From assembly GCA_027484445.1 (NCBI GenBank), contig JAIXSY010000029.1, positions 1 to 64,000 of the forward strand: 64,000 nucleotides of DNA, read 5' to 3'. The translations under genes were made by a program, and so were the position numbers. Under the pieces are notes generated by a model. It ran no database searches. It saw only the letters and a program-made list of their open reading frames with translations, and was not told where the DNA came from. The first letter of the stretch is position 1. Each line of letters starts with the position of its first letter. Positions 46,266 to 55,576 of the stretch are shown piece after piece. The DNA comes from Verrucomicrobiaceae bacterium. GTDB taxonomy: Bacteria; Verrucomicrobiota; Verrucomicrobiia; Verrucomicrobiales; Verrucomicrobiaceae.

Positions 46266-47123
46266 ATGACCGATCTCTCTGCCCAGACCCAAAAGGCCGA
46301 TGTCCTGCTCGAAGCGCTCCCCTACATGCAGGGGTTTCGCGGCTGCACCTTTCTCATCAAAGTCGGTGGCAGTGCCATGGAGGACCCCGTGGTCGTCGAT
46401 CAGTTCCTGCGAGATGTTGTGTTCTTGGAAGCGGTCGGCATCAACCCCGTCATCGTGCATGGAGGCGGCAAGGCCATCTCCAAAGCCATGCAGGAGAGCG
46501 GCCTAGAGGCACGCTTCATCAATGGAATGCGCGTCACGGATGAGGAGACCATCAAGATCGTGGAGCAGACGCTGGCTCGTGTCATCAACCCAGGCATCGT
46601 GGAGAAGATCAATGCCTTTGGGGGCAAGGCCGTGGGCATTCCTGGCACGGAGGTCTTTCAGGGTCAGCGCATGAAGGCAGAGCTGGGCTGGGTAGGCGAG
46701 GTCACGGACTGCCGACTAGGGCTGATCCAGGCTGCCGTCGCTGGTGAGTTCGTGCCCGTGGTGTCTCCCGTGGCCCGAGACACAGCCACGGGAAAAAGCC
46801 TGAACGTCAACGCCGACCTCGCCGCTTGCGCACTCGCCACCCGTCTGAAGGCCACGAAGCTCATCTACCTGAGCGATGTGCGTGGGGTCATGCGAGATCC
46901 GAAGGACGAAAGCACGCTGATTCCCAGCCTGGATGAGCGCAGCATCGCCGAGCTGAAGGCAGAAGGCGTCATCTCTGGTGGCATGATTCCAAAGGTGGAC
47001 AGCTCTCTCGAATCCCTGCGCGGTGGCGTGGGAAAGGTTCACCTCATCGACGGACGCATCCCTCACGCGCTCATTTTGGAGATTTTCACCGATCTCGGCA
47101 TCGGCACTGAAATTCATCTCTGA
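46266..47123 (+). CDS. argB: Acetylglutamate kinase
   Basis: 285 residues from the ATG at 46266 (MTDLSAQTQKADVLLEALPYM); the open frame upstream to 46203 is unlikely. Kinase motifs: FLIKVGGSAM (ATP site), VIVHGGGKAIS, LNVNADLAACALA, YLSDVRGVM and GGMIPKVDSSLESL. Phosphorylates N-acetylglutamate, the second arginine-synthesis step. No other arg gene is adjacent. An imperfect hairpin (CCCTGC/GCAGGG, 47125-47151) follows the stop without a clear T-run. Confidence 0.95.
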   Translation: MTDLSAQTQKADVLLEALPYMQGFRGCTFLIKVGGSAMEDPVVVDQFLRDVVFLEAVGINPVIVHGGGKAISKAMQESGLEARFINGMRVTDEETIKIVEQTLARVINPGIVEKINAFGGKAVGIPGTEVFQGQRMKAELGWVGEVTDCRLGLIQAAVAGEFVPVVSPVARDTATGKSLNVNADLAACALATRLKATKLIYLSDVRGVMRDPKDESTLIPSLDERSIAELKAEGVISGGMIPKVDSSLESLRGGVGKVHLIDGRIPHALILEIFTDLGIGTEIHL

Positions 47124-47174
47124 GCCCTGCTTTTTCGGCTTTTCCGCAGGGTTGGAAAGTCTTCTGCTCTGAGC

Positions 47175-47192
47175 TTGTGAAATTTTTCACAA
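47175..47192. promoter_or_regulatory. Perfect CRP/FNR-type palindrome upstream of nuoH
   Basis: TTGTGAAATTTTTCACAA contains TGTGA-N6-TCACA exactly, with two further symmetric bases on each side. The centre is about 65 bp before the nuoH start. A plausible promoter follows: TTGCCG (47200-47205) and GATTAT (47222-47227) spaced 16 bp, which would put the palindrome near -51. A CRP/FNR-family regulator is inferred, not shown. Confidence 0.55.
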
Positions 47193-47248
47193 ATTCGGGT
47201 TGCCGCTCGTAAACAACTCCTGATTATGCCAAGCCTCCCCCGCATCTG

Positions 47249-48430
47249 ATGGCAGCCTTCTTCGCCAACATCGACCTTACGTTCCTCATCGTTTCCCTTG
47301 TGAAAATCGTGGGGTTCACCTTTGCGGCGGTTCTTCCGCTGGTGACTGTGTGCGTGTATCTGGAGCGGCGATTTTCTGCCGTCATTCAGGATCGCGTGGG
47401 TCCCAACCGAGTCGGGGTGCCACTGACGCTGCTGGGCTTCAAAAAAGACGTCCAGATCCTCGGCATCGGGGGACTTTTCCAGGCAGCGGCTGATGGGGTG
47501 AAGTTCATCCTGAAAGAGGATTTCACGCCAAAGATGGTGAACACCTTTTACTTTTGGCTGGCTCCTTGCCTCACGGTCGTGCCCGCGCTGCTAACCTGCG
47601 CTGTGTTGCCCTTCGGTTCTGAATTGAATTTCAGTTTTTTAGGACTCGAAGAGCCGGTGAAAGCAGTGATCGCGGATCTGAACGTTGGACCCCTTTACAC
47701 CTTCGCCATCGCCTCTCTCGGCGTTTACGGCATTGTGCTCGCTGGCTGGGCTTCCAACTCCAAGTATCCGTTCTTGGGTGGCGTTCGCTCCTCAGCACAG
47801 ATGATCAGCTACGAACTCTCCCTGGGGCTTTCGATTATCCCAGTTTTCATGGTGTTTGGGGAAATGAATCTTCCCAAAATCACTCAATTCCAAGATGCCC
47901 ATGGATGGCTCATCTTGCCCCTCTGGGGAGACGGGCTGTCTCTGGGGCGTTGGGTCTTGTGGATTCCGATGCTAATCAGCTTCTTGCTGTTCACCATCGC
48001 CATGTTCGCTGAGACCAATCGTCTTCCTTTCGATTTGGCGGAGTGTGAAACCGAGCTCGTGGGTGGCTATCACACGGAGTACAGCTCCATGAAATTTGCT
48101 CTCTTCTTCATGGGTGAATACGCCGCGATGATCATCGGCTCCGGATTGGCCGTGACCCTCTTCCTCGGAGGATGGAGCATTCCATTTGCACCGCTACTTG
48201 GGTTAGATTTCCAAGCTGGCGCGACTCCACTCTGGCTCGGCTTGCTGCACATTGGCACCTTCTTCGCCAAGGTTTTGGGCTTCATCCTCTTTTTCATTCT
48301 GATTCGTTGGTCATTGCCTCGGTTTCGCTTCGATCAACTGATGAAGTTTGGTTGGCTGTTCATGTTTGAAGCCGCCCTGGCTAATGTGCTGCTGACTGCT
48401 GTTCTCATGATTTGGTTCCCGGTCAAGTAA
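47249..48430 (+). CDS. nuoH: NADH-quinone oxidoreductase subunit H
   Basis: 393 residues, somewhat longer than typical NuoH because of an extended loop (FLGLEEPVKAVIADLN) before TM3. Signature YLERRFSAVIQDRVGPNRVG and FAETNRLPFDLAECETELVGGYHTEYSSM are both present. Forms the membrane quinone-chamber subunit of complex I together with NuoB/D/I. First gene of a nuoHIJKLMN segment; nuoA-G are not in the window. Confidence 0.95.
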   Translation: MAAFFANIDLTFLIVSLVKIVGFTFAAVLPLVTVCVYLERRFSAVIQDRVGPNRVGVPLTLLGFKKDVQILGIGGLFQAAADGVKFILKEDFTPKMVNTFYFWLAPCLTVVPALLTCAVLPFGSELNFSFLGLEEPVKAVIADLNVGPLYTFAIASLGVYGIVLAGWASNSKYPFLGGVRSSAQMISYELSLGLSIIPVFMVFGEMNLPKITQFQDAHGWLILPLWGDGLSLGRWVLWIPMLISFLLFTIAMFAETNRLPFDLAECETELVGGYHTEYSSMKFALFFMGEYAAMIIGSGLAVTLFLGGWSIPFAPLLGLDFQAGATPLWLGLLHIGTFFAKVLGFILFFILIRWSLPRFRFDQLMKFGWLFMFEAALANVLLTAVLMIWFPVK

Positions 48431-48455
48431 CCCCCCACCTTCACCGACTCCACAG

Positions 48456-49001
48456 ATGGCTACCATCATCGTAAAGCGCCCCCAACTTGCCTGGCATGAA
48501 AAAGCCTTTATCTCGACGTTGATCAAAGGCCTCAAGATCACCCTGGGACATGCGATCAAGACCTTGTCCCAGATCATCGGACGCAAGCCCAAGGTCACCA
48601 TGGAGTATCCCGAAGAGAAATGGGACTCCAACCTGCCTGAGTACTACCGCGGCGCTCCTGCCCTCGTCACAGATGAGCAAGACCGTGAACGCTGCGTGAG
48701 CTGCCAGCTTTGTGAATTCATTTGTCCGCCCAAAGCCATCAAAATCACTCCAGGTGAAATCCCTAGCGATGACCCATGGGCCAAGGTGGAAAAGCGCCCT
48801 AAAGAGTTCGAGATCGACATGATCCGCTGCATCTACTGCGGCATGTGCGAGGAGGTATGCCCGGAGCAGGCGATTTATCTCCGGAAAGACTACGCCATCA
48901 CGGGCTTGAGCCGCAAAGAAATGGTTCACGACAAAAAGCGGCTTTATGAGATCGGTGGCAAGCGCATCGGTCTTGTGAACAAATGGAATGAGCTCAAGTA
49001 A
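48456..49001 (+). CDS. nuoI: NADH-quinone oxidoreductase subunit I (8Fe ferredoxin)
   Basis: 181 residues. Two complete [4Fe-4S] motifs: CVSCQLCEFICPP (~73-85) and CIYCGMCEEVCPE (~122-134), corresponding to clusters N6a and N6b on the path to quinone. Starts 25 bp after nuoH. 117 bp with a strong hairpin separate it from nuoJ. Confidence 0.96.
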   Translation: MATIIVKRPQLAWHEKAFISTLIKGLKITLGHAIKTLSQIIGRKPKVTMEYPEEKWDSNLPEYYRGAPALVTDEQDRERCVSCQLCEFICPPKAIKITPGEIPSDDPWAKVEKRPKEFEIDMIRCIYCGMCEEVCPEQAIYLRKDYAITGLSRKEMVHDKKRLYEIGGKRIGLVNKWNELK

Positions 49002-49044
49002 ATCCTCTCCTTGTTCATGAGTCACGCTTTCTCCCGAAGTTCCT

Positions 49045-49066
49045 CCAGAGCCATCCTTGGCTCTGG
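49045..49066 (+). terminator. Hairpin inside the nuo operon, between nuoI and nuoJ
   Basis: CCAGAGCCA and TGGCTCTGG form a perfect 9-bp stem with a TCCT loop. The sequence after it (ATTTCTATTC) is T-rich but not a run. It could reduce read-through, stabilise the upstream mRNA, or mark an RNA processing site. Confidence 0.5.
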
Positions 49067-49118
49067 ATTTCTATTCTGTTCTTCCGACCTCGTGATTGAC
49101 TCCTAATCTTCGATTCTC

Positions 49119-49715
49119 GTGCCTCCGCTCCTGTTTTATCTTTTTGCCCTGATCACACTCGGCTTTGGCCTGAATGTGGTCATCGCACGCAATCCAGTCA
49201 CCAGCGCTCTTTCCTTGGCGGTAAGCTTTGTCGGTCTCGCTGCTTTGTTTTTGAGTTTGGACGCTTACTTCATTGGCACCCTACAAGTGCTGGTTTATGC
49301 CGGTGCAGTGATGGTTCTTTTCCTGTTCATCATCATGCTGATGGACATCAAATCTGAAGTTTTGGGCGGAAAAGCCAACATAGCTGCCATCGCCGCCGGA
49401 GTTCTGGTCGCCGCCATCCTGGCCTTGCAAGTCGCAACCATCTCCAATCAACTCCCCCATTCACAAGACACCACCGAAACAGCATCCCTCAATCTGTCGG
49501 ATGCTGCGAAATCCTGGGAAGCTCGTGGTAAACAAAATCTGCCTACCATCTCCCGGGACTTGAAGGAAGGCACTCTTCCCGATGCCAAACTGATGGGAGA
49601 AACGCTTTTTTCCAAATATGCCTTCCATCTACAGCTGGTCGGACTGCTGCTGCTCGTGGGAACCGTTGGGGTGGTGGCTCTGAGCAAACGCGACAAGGAG
49701 GTGAGCCCGTCATGA
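49119..49715 (+). CDS. nuoJ: NADH-quinone oxidoreductase subunit J
   Basis: 198 residues from a GTG start; no ATG gives a sensible N-terminus. Five membrane helices are expected, with [18 protein letters not shown] as the conserved TM3 of proton-translocating NuoJ. A hydrophilic insert of ~65 residues ([12 protein letters not shown] to GETLFSKY) lies before the last helix, common in this group. Overlaps nuoK by 4 bp. Confidence 0.92.
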   Translation: MPPLLFYLFALITLGFGLNVVIARNPVTSALSLAVSFVGLAALFLSLDAYFIGTLQVLVYAGAVMVLFLFIIMLMDIKSEVLGGKANIAAIAAGVLVAAILALQVATISNQLPHSQDTTETASLNLSDAAKSWEARGKQNLPTISRDLKEGTLPDAKLMGETLFSKYAFHLQLVGLLLLVGTVGVVALSKRDKEVSPS

Positions 49716-50029
49716 TTACCCTAAATCATTACCTGATTGTCAGTGGCATCTTGTTCAGCCTAGGGCTGGCAGGGGTGATCGCCCGTCGCAACATTCTCAT
49801 CATCTTCATGTGCCTGGAAATGATGTTGAGCGCGGCCAATCTCGCGCTGGTGGCCTTTTCCCGATTCAACCTGACTCAAGGGCTGCCGGATTACACGGCT
49901 CAAGCTCTTGTTTTCTTTACCATCACAGTCGCAGCGGCTGAAGTTGCCGTTGGATTGGCCATCATCGTTGCTTTGTTCCGCACCAAGCAAAGCGTCGAGG
50001 TGGAAGCCGTCACCAAACTCCAAGGTTAA
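49712..50029 (+). CDS. nuoK: NADH-quinone oxidoreductase subunit K
   Basis: 105 residues, three membrane helices, start in an ATGA overlap with nuoJ. Conserved acidic residues lie in [18 protein letters not shown] and [17 protein letters not shown], as needed for proton transfer. Usual length and position between J and L. Confidence 0.96.
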   Translation: MITLNHYLIVSGILFSLGLAGVIARRNILIIFMCLEMMLSAANLALVAFSRFNLTQGLPDYTAQALVFFTITVAAAEVAVGLAIIVALFRTKQSVEVEAVTKLQG

Positions 50030-50061
50030 TCTGCGAGAGAACTGCAAACTGAGACAAACCC

Positions 50062-51972
50062 ATGCCCGAAACGGAAACCACCTCCGCAGGTCTGCCCACC
50101 TTACTGCTGCTGCTGCCGTTGCTCTCAGCACTGGTGATTTTGCTCGCACATCGCGTGTTGAAAGGGGCCTGCGTTGCGATTTCGCTGCTCTCGGCAGCGA
50201 TTTGCTTTCTCATCAGCCTGATGTTGCTCGGCACAAAGGACGCTGCGCCTATTTTGCTGCCTTTCCTTGAAGTGGGTAAGTTCAAGATCGCCATTGATGC
50301 CATCATTGACCAGCAGAGCCGAGGCATGATGTTCATCGTCACCTCCATCGGCTTCTTTGTGCACCTCTTTTCCGTTGGCTACATGAAGGAAGATGAAGCC
50401 AAGGAGCGCTTCTTCGGTTCTCTGTCCTTGTTCATGTTCTCCATGACCGGCATCGTGCTCGCTGGAAACCTTGTGATGATGTTCATCTTTTGGGAATTGG
50501 TGGGTTTGAGTTCCTATCTTCTCATTGGCCATTGGTTCGAGAAAGCCAGTGCGGCTGAGGCTTCCAAGAAAGCTTTCCTCACCAACCGCATCGGTGACTT
50601 TGGTTTCATGATTGGCATTCTGATGCTCTTTTCAGCAAATCATGGCGATGTCAGTTTCGCGGGATTGAAAGAGAGTTTCGCGATGGGGCCTCTGCATGAC
50701 GCAGCAAAGACTCACACGGTCTTTTTCATGATCGCTGCGCTTGGGATTTTCATGGGGGCTGTTGGAAAAAGTGCGCAGTTTCCTCTGCATGTCTGGCTAC
50801 CTGATGCCATGGAAGGCCCCACGCCTGTTTCTGCGCTCATTCACGCAGCGACCATGGTGGCTGCCGGAGTTTACATGCTCGTGCGTTGCGCCTTTGTCAT
50901 CGAAGCCTCACCGGACGCGGCCACGGCCATTGCCTGGATCGGCGGTCTGACGGCGCTGATGGCTGCATTGATTGCGACTCAGCAGAATGACATCAAGCGA
51001 GTGTTGGCCTACTCAACCCTGTCTCAATTGGGATACATGGTCATGGCCGTGGGCCTAGTCGCGATGCAAGCTCTGGGACAGCATGACGCTGCCGCTCCAG
51101 GACATCCCGCCATGTTCCATCTTTACACGCATGCTTTCTTCAAAGCCATGCTGTTCCTCGGTTCGGGGGCTGTGATCTATGCCTGCCACCACGAGCAAGA
51201 CATTTGGAAAATGGGGGGCCTCTCCAAGCACATGCCAGTCACGTTTGTGACTTTCTTGATCGGCACAGCTTCCCTCATGGGGGTTCCTTTCATCACGAGC
51301 GGATTCTGGAGCAAGGAAGCGATTCTGGGGGTGGCTTTTGAAGTGAAAGGCGCTTCCCCTCTCTTTTGGATCGGAGTTGCGACAGCACTCCTCACTTCTT
51401 TCTACATGACGCGGATGTTTGTGATTGCCTTCCTGGGCAAGCCTCGCTCTGAGCATGCCCATCATGCGGTGGAGGCGCCCATCGTCATGATTTTGCCGTT
51501 GCTGGCATTGGCCATTTTGACAGCGATTTCTCCTTGGGGCTGGGCAGCCAAGATGTTCCAGGCCATGAAGCCTGACCATGCTGAAACGCATCCGACGGTG
51601 ATGATTGCTTCCATCGCGGCACTCGTGATCGGTACGGGTCTGGGTTTCTTCTTGTACAAAGGCAAGGCGCAAGATCCTCTGGCCTCGAAGCGGCTCTTCA
51701 AGATCTTCGCGAACAAATTCTATTTCGATGAGATTTACGCTGTCTTGGTGAAAGTGCTCCAGGATGGTTTGGCTTGGTTGGTCAGCGGGCTGGAGCGCGT
51801 CTTTGTGGATGGTCTCGTTGCTAGGCTGCCTGCGTTTGCCGCTCGCCGCATCGGCTCTGCCTCTCGCCTGCTCACCTCGGGTCATTTGCAGGCTTACACC
51901 TTCCTGCTTGGTGCAGGCCTGCTGCTCGTCATTTACCTCGTTGTGTTTGTTCTGCCCCAGATGGGGCACTGA
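50062..51972 (+). CDS. nuoL: NADH-quinone oxidoreductase subunit L
   Basis: 636 residues, antiporter-like subunit with a long lateral helix at the C-terminus. Motifs: FFVHLFSVGYMKED, FWELVGLSSYLLIGHW, KSAQFPLHVWLPDAMEGPTPVSAL and the TM-lining Lys/His cluster near LAYSTLSQLGYMV. Pumps protons in complex I. Thirty-two bp after nuoK and 13 bp before the nuoM start. Confidence 0.95.
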   Translation: MPETETTSAGLPTLLLLLPLLSALVILLAHRVLKGACVAISLLSAAICFLISLMLLGTKDAAPILLPFLEVGKFKIAIDAIIDQQSRGMMFIVTSIGFFVHLFSVGYMKEDEAKERFFGSLSLFMFSMTGIVLAGNLVMMFIFWELVGLSSYLLIGHWFEKASAAEASKKAFLTNRIGDFGFMIGILMLFSANHGDVSFAGLKESFAMGPLHDAAKTHTVFFMIAALGIFMGAVGKSAQFPLHVWLPDAMEGPTPVSALIHAATMVAAGVYMLVRCAFVIEASPDAATAIAWIGGLTALMAALIATQQNDIKRVLAYSTLSQLGYMVMAVGLVAMQALGQHDAAAPGHPAMFHLYTHAFFKAMLFLGSGAVIYACHHEQDIWKMGGLSKHMPVTFVTFLIGTASLMGVPFITSGFWSKEAILGVAFEVKGASPLFWIGVATALLTSFYMTRMFVIAFLGKPRSEHAHHAVEAPIVMILPLLALAILTAISPWGWAAKMFQAMKPDHAETHPTVMIASIAALVIGTGLGFFLYKGKAQDPLASKRLFKIFANKFYFDEIYAVLVKVLQDGLAWLVSGLERVFVDGLVARLPAFAARRIGSASRLLTSGHLQAYTFLLGAGLLLVIYLVVFVLPQMGH

Positions 51973-51985
51973 TCCTTTCCACGGA

Positions 51986-53530
51986 ATGAGTCCTCTCGAA
52001 ATCGTCATCCTCTTGCCCCTGTTGGCTGCACTTGCGGTCGGTCTGGGTGCTCCTGTTCGCGTCTTCTCGGTGGGAAGCGCTTTGGTCAATCTGGGGCTCG
52101 TCGTGGGGCTCGTGTGGAACTTCAGCACGACTGGAGCCGACAAAGCGGGATACGCTTACGTCAGCTCGCGCACGGTCCTAGAAAATCCAGCGATTGCTTT
52201 CGCGGTCGGTGCTGATGGCGTGTCTTTGATTTTAGCTTTGCTGACCGTTCTAGTCGCTTTGGCTGCCGTCTGGCAAATCAGCGCGGAGAAGCCGCTCATG
52301 TATCATGTGGCTTCTCAACTCATCGCAGCTGGAGCGTTGGGCGCATTTCTCTGCACAGACGTCTTTTTCCTCTACGCCTTCCATGAATTGGCGCTGATTC
52401 CCACACTTCTCATGATTGCCCTTCACGGTCATGGTGACGAAGAGCATCGCAAAGCAGTGGCTTGGAAAACGACGGTTTATCTCGGTGCAGGAAGCTTGAT
52501 TTTGCTCGCAGGTCTCGCCTGGATGGTTCTCGAATACAGCGGTGGTGAAAAGCTCACTTTTGACCTCACGGCCCTCAAGGCCCAGGCCGCAGCCACGCCG
52601 CTTCCTCTCGAAAAACAGGCATCCATCGCTTTCGTTTTGCTCTTGGGATTTGGCACCCTTGTCAGTTTGTTCCCACTCCATTCTTGGGCAGCGCCTGCTT
52701 ACGCGGCGGCACCGACTCCTGTCGCGATGCTGCACAGTGGCGTGCTCAAGAAGTTTGGTCTTTACGGTCTTTTCCGCATTGCCCTTCCCTTGTTGCCACA
52801 GGGCTTTCAGCAGCCATGGGTGCATCAAGCGCTGCTTTACATGTTGCTCGGCAACATCCTCATCATGGGGTTGGTGACCATCCATCAAAAGCGGTTGGAT
52901 GATGTGCTCGCAAACTCTTCCGTCATGCACATGGGCTATATTTTCTTGGGCCTTGCTGCAGGCACGGAGGTTGCCCTGCGTGGCGCAGTTCTTCTCATGT
53001 TCGCGCACGGCATCAGTATCGCGCTACTCTTCAGTCTTGCCGGACGCTTGCGCAGTCAGCTTGGCACCCTGGAGCTGGCAAAACTCGGCGGCTTGGGCTC
53101 CCATGCTCCTGCTTTTACCGTGCTCTTTGCGTTTGGTGCTTTTGCTTCCATCGGATTGCCTGGACTGGCCAACTTTGCGGGTGAGGTCATGGTGTTCATC
53201 GGTAGTTTCCAAACTTTCGGAGCTGCCCCTTTCACTCCACTTCAATGGGCTGTGGTCTTGGCCCTTTGGGGAGTGGTGATGTCTGCCGTTTACATGCTGC
53301 GTGCTTACCGTGGAATCTTTCAAGGTAGCGCGAATGCAGGTCTGTTCATGACGGATCCCGCTTTTGGTCAGCGTCTTCCCCTCATCCTTCTAGCTGCCGT
53401 CTTGCTGATCGCAGGTTGTTGTCCTTGGCTTCTGTTAGGATTGATGAAGACGGACCTCGCCTCGGTGGTCGAGACCGCAAGCACCGCTATTCAGGAGGCT
53501 GCCAAGGCCGCACCTTCCGCATCTCACTGA
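51986..53530 (+). CDS. nuoM: NADH-quinone oxidoreductase subunit M
   Basis: 514 residues from the ATG at 51986 (MSPLEIVILLPLL); the frame extends far upstream into nuoL and that part is excluded. Antiporter motifs include FFLYAFHELALIPTLLMI (catalytic Glu), LHSWAAPAYAAAPTPVAMLHSG and HMGYIFLGLAAG. Together with L and N it forms the proton-pumping arm. Confidence 0.95.
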   Translation: MSPLEIVILLPLLAALAVGLGAPVRVFSVGSALVNLGLVVGLVWNFSTTGADKAGYAYVSSRTVLENPAIAFAVGADGVSLILALLTVLVALAAVWQISAEKPLMYHVASQLIAAGALGAFLCTDVFFLYAFHELALIPTLLMIALHGHGDEEHRKAVAWKTTVYLGAGSLILLAGLAWMVLEYSGGEKLTFDLTALKAQAAATPLPLEKQASIAFVLLLGFGTLVSLFPLHSWAAPAYAAAPTPVAMLHSGVLKKFGLYGLFRIALPLLPQGFQQPWVHQALLYMLLGNILIMGLVTIHQKRLDDVLANSSVMHMGYIFLGLAAGTEVALRGAVLLMFAHGISIALLFSLAGRLRSQLGTLELAKLGGLGSHAPAFTVLFAFGAFASIGLPGLANFAGEVMVFIGSFQTFGAAPFTPLQWAVVLALWGVVMSAVYMLRAYRGIFQGSANAGLFMTDPAFGQRLPLILLAAVLLIAGCCPWLLLGLMKTDLASVVETASTAIQEAAKAAPSASH

Positions 53531-53540
53531 TTTTCTCCCC

Positions 53541-55022
53541 ATGTCTGTTTTCACCCTCGAAGCCTTCCTCGCCATCCTTGGCCTGTTGTTGCTTATCGTT
53601 GAGGCTTTTGCCCCTCAGGTCAGTCGCCGCGCCATCGCGGCGGTGAGTCTGGCTGGCACTGCGACGGCCTTGGTTCTTTTTTTGACAGTTGTTAGCCACG
53701 CCCCCGACAGCCTTCCTTCTTTTTGCATCCCCTGGATGCGCTTGGATTCTCTCGCCTTGTTCTACAAAGGCTTCTTCCTCGTCACCACTTTGTTCGTCCT
53801 CTGGCTGACCTCCGAGTGTTCGTCTTATCTCACCAAATACACGCTCGAGGGAAGAATGAGCGAAATGTACAGCCTACCTCTCATTGTCTGTGCCGGCATG
53901 ATGTGGATGGCCAGTGCTCAAGACCTCGTGACGGTGTTTGTCGCTCTCGAACTCGTGACGGTTTCCTTTTACGTTCTGGTGGCTTTCGCTCGAAAAAGCA
54001 CCCTCGCTTTGGAGGCAGGTGTCAAGTATCTCATTCTAGGTGCATTGAGCACAGGCGTTTTGGTCTTTGGCATCGCTTGGGTCTATGGCACGACGGGTTC
54101 GCTGAGTTTTGATGGCATTGCTCAAGCCTTGACCCGCCCTGAACTCAGCAAAGGACCGGTGCTCTTGGGCGCAGCTTTCCTCCTCGCAGGTCTTGGGTTC
54201 AAGGTTGCCGCTGCTCCCTTCCAAAGCTGGGTGCCCGATGTCTATCAGGGAGCTCCCATTCCAGTGACGACCTTCCTTTCGGTTGGTTCCAAAGCTGCAG
54301 GTTTTGTGGTTCTCACCCGCACCGTGGATGCTTTGCTGGTCGAACATTCTGCAGTGGGGCCTGAAGTGAAAGGTTTGTTGCTCATCCTGGGCGCATTGAC
54401 GGTCTTGCTAGGCAGTCTGCCAGCAATATTCCAGCAGAGTGTGAAGCGCATGCTTGGTTATTCTAGCATCAGCCACGCGGGCTATTTGCTGTTGGCTTTG
54501 GCATGTGTCGGTTCCACGCGCAGCGGGTTGAATTCAAGCGGCGTGGTGGCCTTCTACCTTGCGACTTATCTGCCCATGACCATTCTCGGTTTCCTGGTTT
54601 TGGCCTTGCTCCGCGTCCAGGGGGGAGGCGAGGACATCCGCGACTTTCGCGGTTTGGCCAAACGCAGTCCGTTTCTGGCCTTCATCATGACCCTTTCTCT
54701 CGCCAGCTTGGCAGGCCTTCCTTTGACCGCCGGTTTCATGGGCAAGCTCTTTGTCTTCATCGGACTGGTGGATCAGGCCTACTGGGGTGCTCTCGTTTGC
54801 GCTGCTATAGGTGCCGCAGCTGGGTTTTACTATTACTTCCGAGCCATCGTCTCCATGTACAGCTCGGAAGCAAGTCCTCAGGAGCCAATCCAAGTGACAT
54901 TGCCCACGCGGGTCGCTGCCTTGGGGCTTGCAACGGCCATCATCGTCTTGGGCTTGTATCCCAAGCCTTTGCAGCAAATCCTGAGCCAGTCCACCGAAGT
55001 CGCGGTCAAGGCTTCTCACTAA
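53541..55022 (+). CDS. nuoN: NADH-quinone oxidoreductase subunit N
   Basis: 493 residues, last gene of the nuo segment. LVTVFVALELVTVSFYVLVAF carries the key Glu, and APFQSWVPDVYQGAPIPVTTFLSVGSK is the conserved loop. Followed by 80 bp of non-coding DNA and then the scar of a truncated formate dehydrogenase gene. Confidence 0.95.
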   Translation: MSVFTLEAFLAILGLLLLIVEAFAPQVSRRAIAAVSLAGTATALVLFLTVVSHAPDSLPSFCIPWMRLDSLALFYKGFFLVTTLFVLWLTSECSSYLTKYTLEGRMSEMYSLPLIVCAGMMWMASAQDLVTVFVALELVTVSFYVLVAFARKSTLALEAGVKYLILGALSTGVLVFGIAWVYGTTGSLSFDGIAQALTRPELSKGPVLLGAAFLLAGLGFKVAAAPFQSWVPDVYQGAPIPVTTFLSVGSKAAGFVVLTRTVDALLVEHSAVGPEVKGLLLILGALTVLLGSLPAIFQQSVKRMLGYSSISHAGYLLLALACVGSTRSGLNSSGVVAFYLATYLPMTILGFLVLALLRVQGGGEDIRDFRGLAKRSPFLAFIMTLSLASLAGLPLTAGFMGKLFVFIGLVDQAYWGALVCAAIGAAAGFYYYFRAIVSMYSSEASPQEPIQVTLPTRVAALGLATAIIVLGLYPKPLQQILSQSTEVAVKASH

Positions 55023-55104
55023 GCAGTCAATCCAGCCTTGGTTTGTTTCAAAGGCCTTCGAAACTGGTTGGTGAGTGGGCCAAGAACTTGGGAAGCTCAT
55101 CATC

Positions 55105-55225
55105 CCGTTTTCATCATTCGCTTCTTTCTTCGGCCAGTCGGTGCTGACGAACTCCACTCGGCAGCCATGGCTTTGTTCACGGGGCATCGGGTGCCAGTGT
55201 CGCAGCCCTGGCCGGTGACCTACTT
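55105..55225 (-). pseudogene. Decayed duplicate of the formate dehydrogenase alpha 3' end
   Basis: Aligns with the 3' end of the intact gene at 63761-63900, on the same strand. Shared landmarks are GTCACCGGCCA, GGCTGCGAC, a GTTCGTCAGC core and the Lys-rich end (CCGAAGAA). It carries a 1-bp insertion and several substitutions and lacks the rest of the gene. It forms the left boundary of the type I restriction-modification island. Confidence 0.75.
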
Positions 55226-55301
55226 CACCCCGGATTTCGCCATTCCCAGTAAGCGGCGCATTCCTGCCCCGTGGAACTTCGGCATCCAGGTTCACCATGG
55301 C

Positions 55302-55511
55302 TTACGGGAAAGGGATGACCTGAAGCTGCACCGCACACCGCGTCGGCATCAGTTGCCGCGCGCGCCCCAACGGCAGCAGCCCCGTCCCATGCAGGAAGTT
55401 CCCACCGAGGATCAGTGCATCCGGTTTGACCTCCTCACACAACTTCACCAGCGCCTCATCAAGCACCGCACGCTGATGCAGATCGGTAGCGATGAGGATT
55501 CGGGAGGGCAT
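55302..55511 (-). pseudogene. Metallophosphoesterase N-terminal fragment
   Basis: 69 residues. MPSRILIATDLHQRAVLDEA and KPDALILGGNFLHG fit the first strands of a calcineurin-like phosphoesterase (D-L-H, then GG(D/N)F-x-HG), where the metal-binding GD motif reads GN. The reading diverges after that and ends after VIPFP. About two thirds of a normal enzyme are missing. It starts 66 bp before hsdM on the opposite strand. Confidence 0.6.
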
Positions 55512-55576
55512 GAATCATTCAAGACTTGAACCTGTGCTCTTTCAAGGTGTCTCTTGCCTTCACGTTGAGGCTTCGC

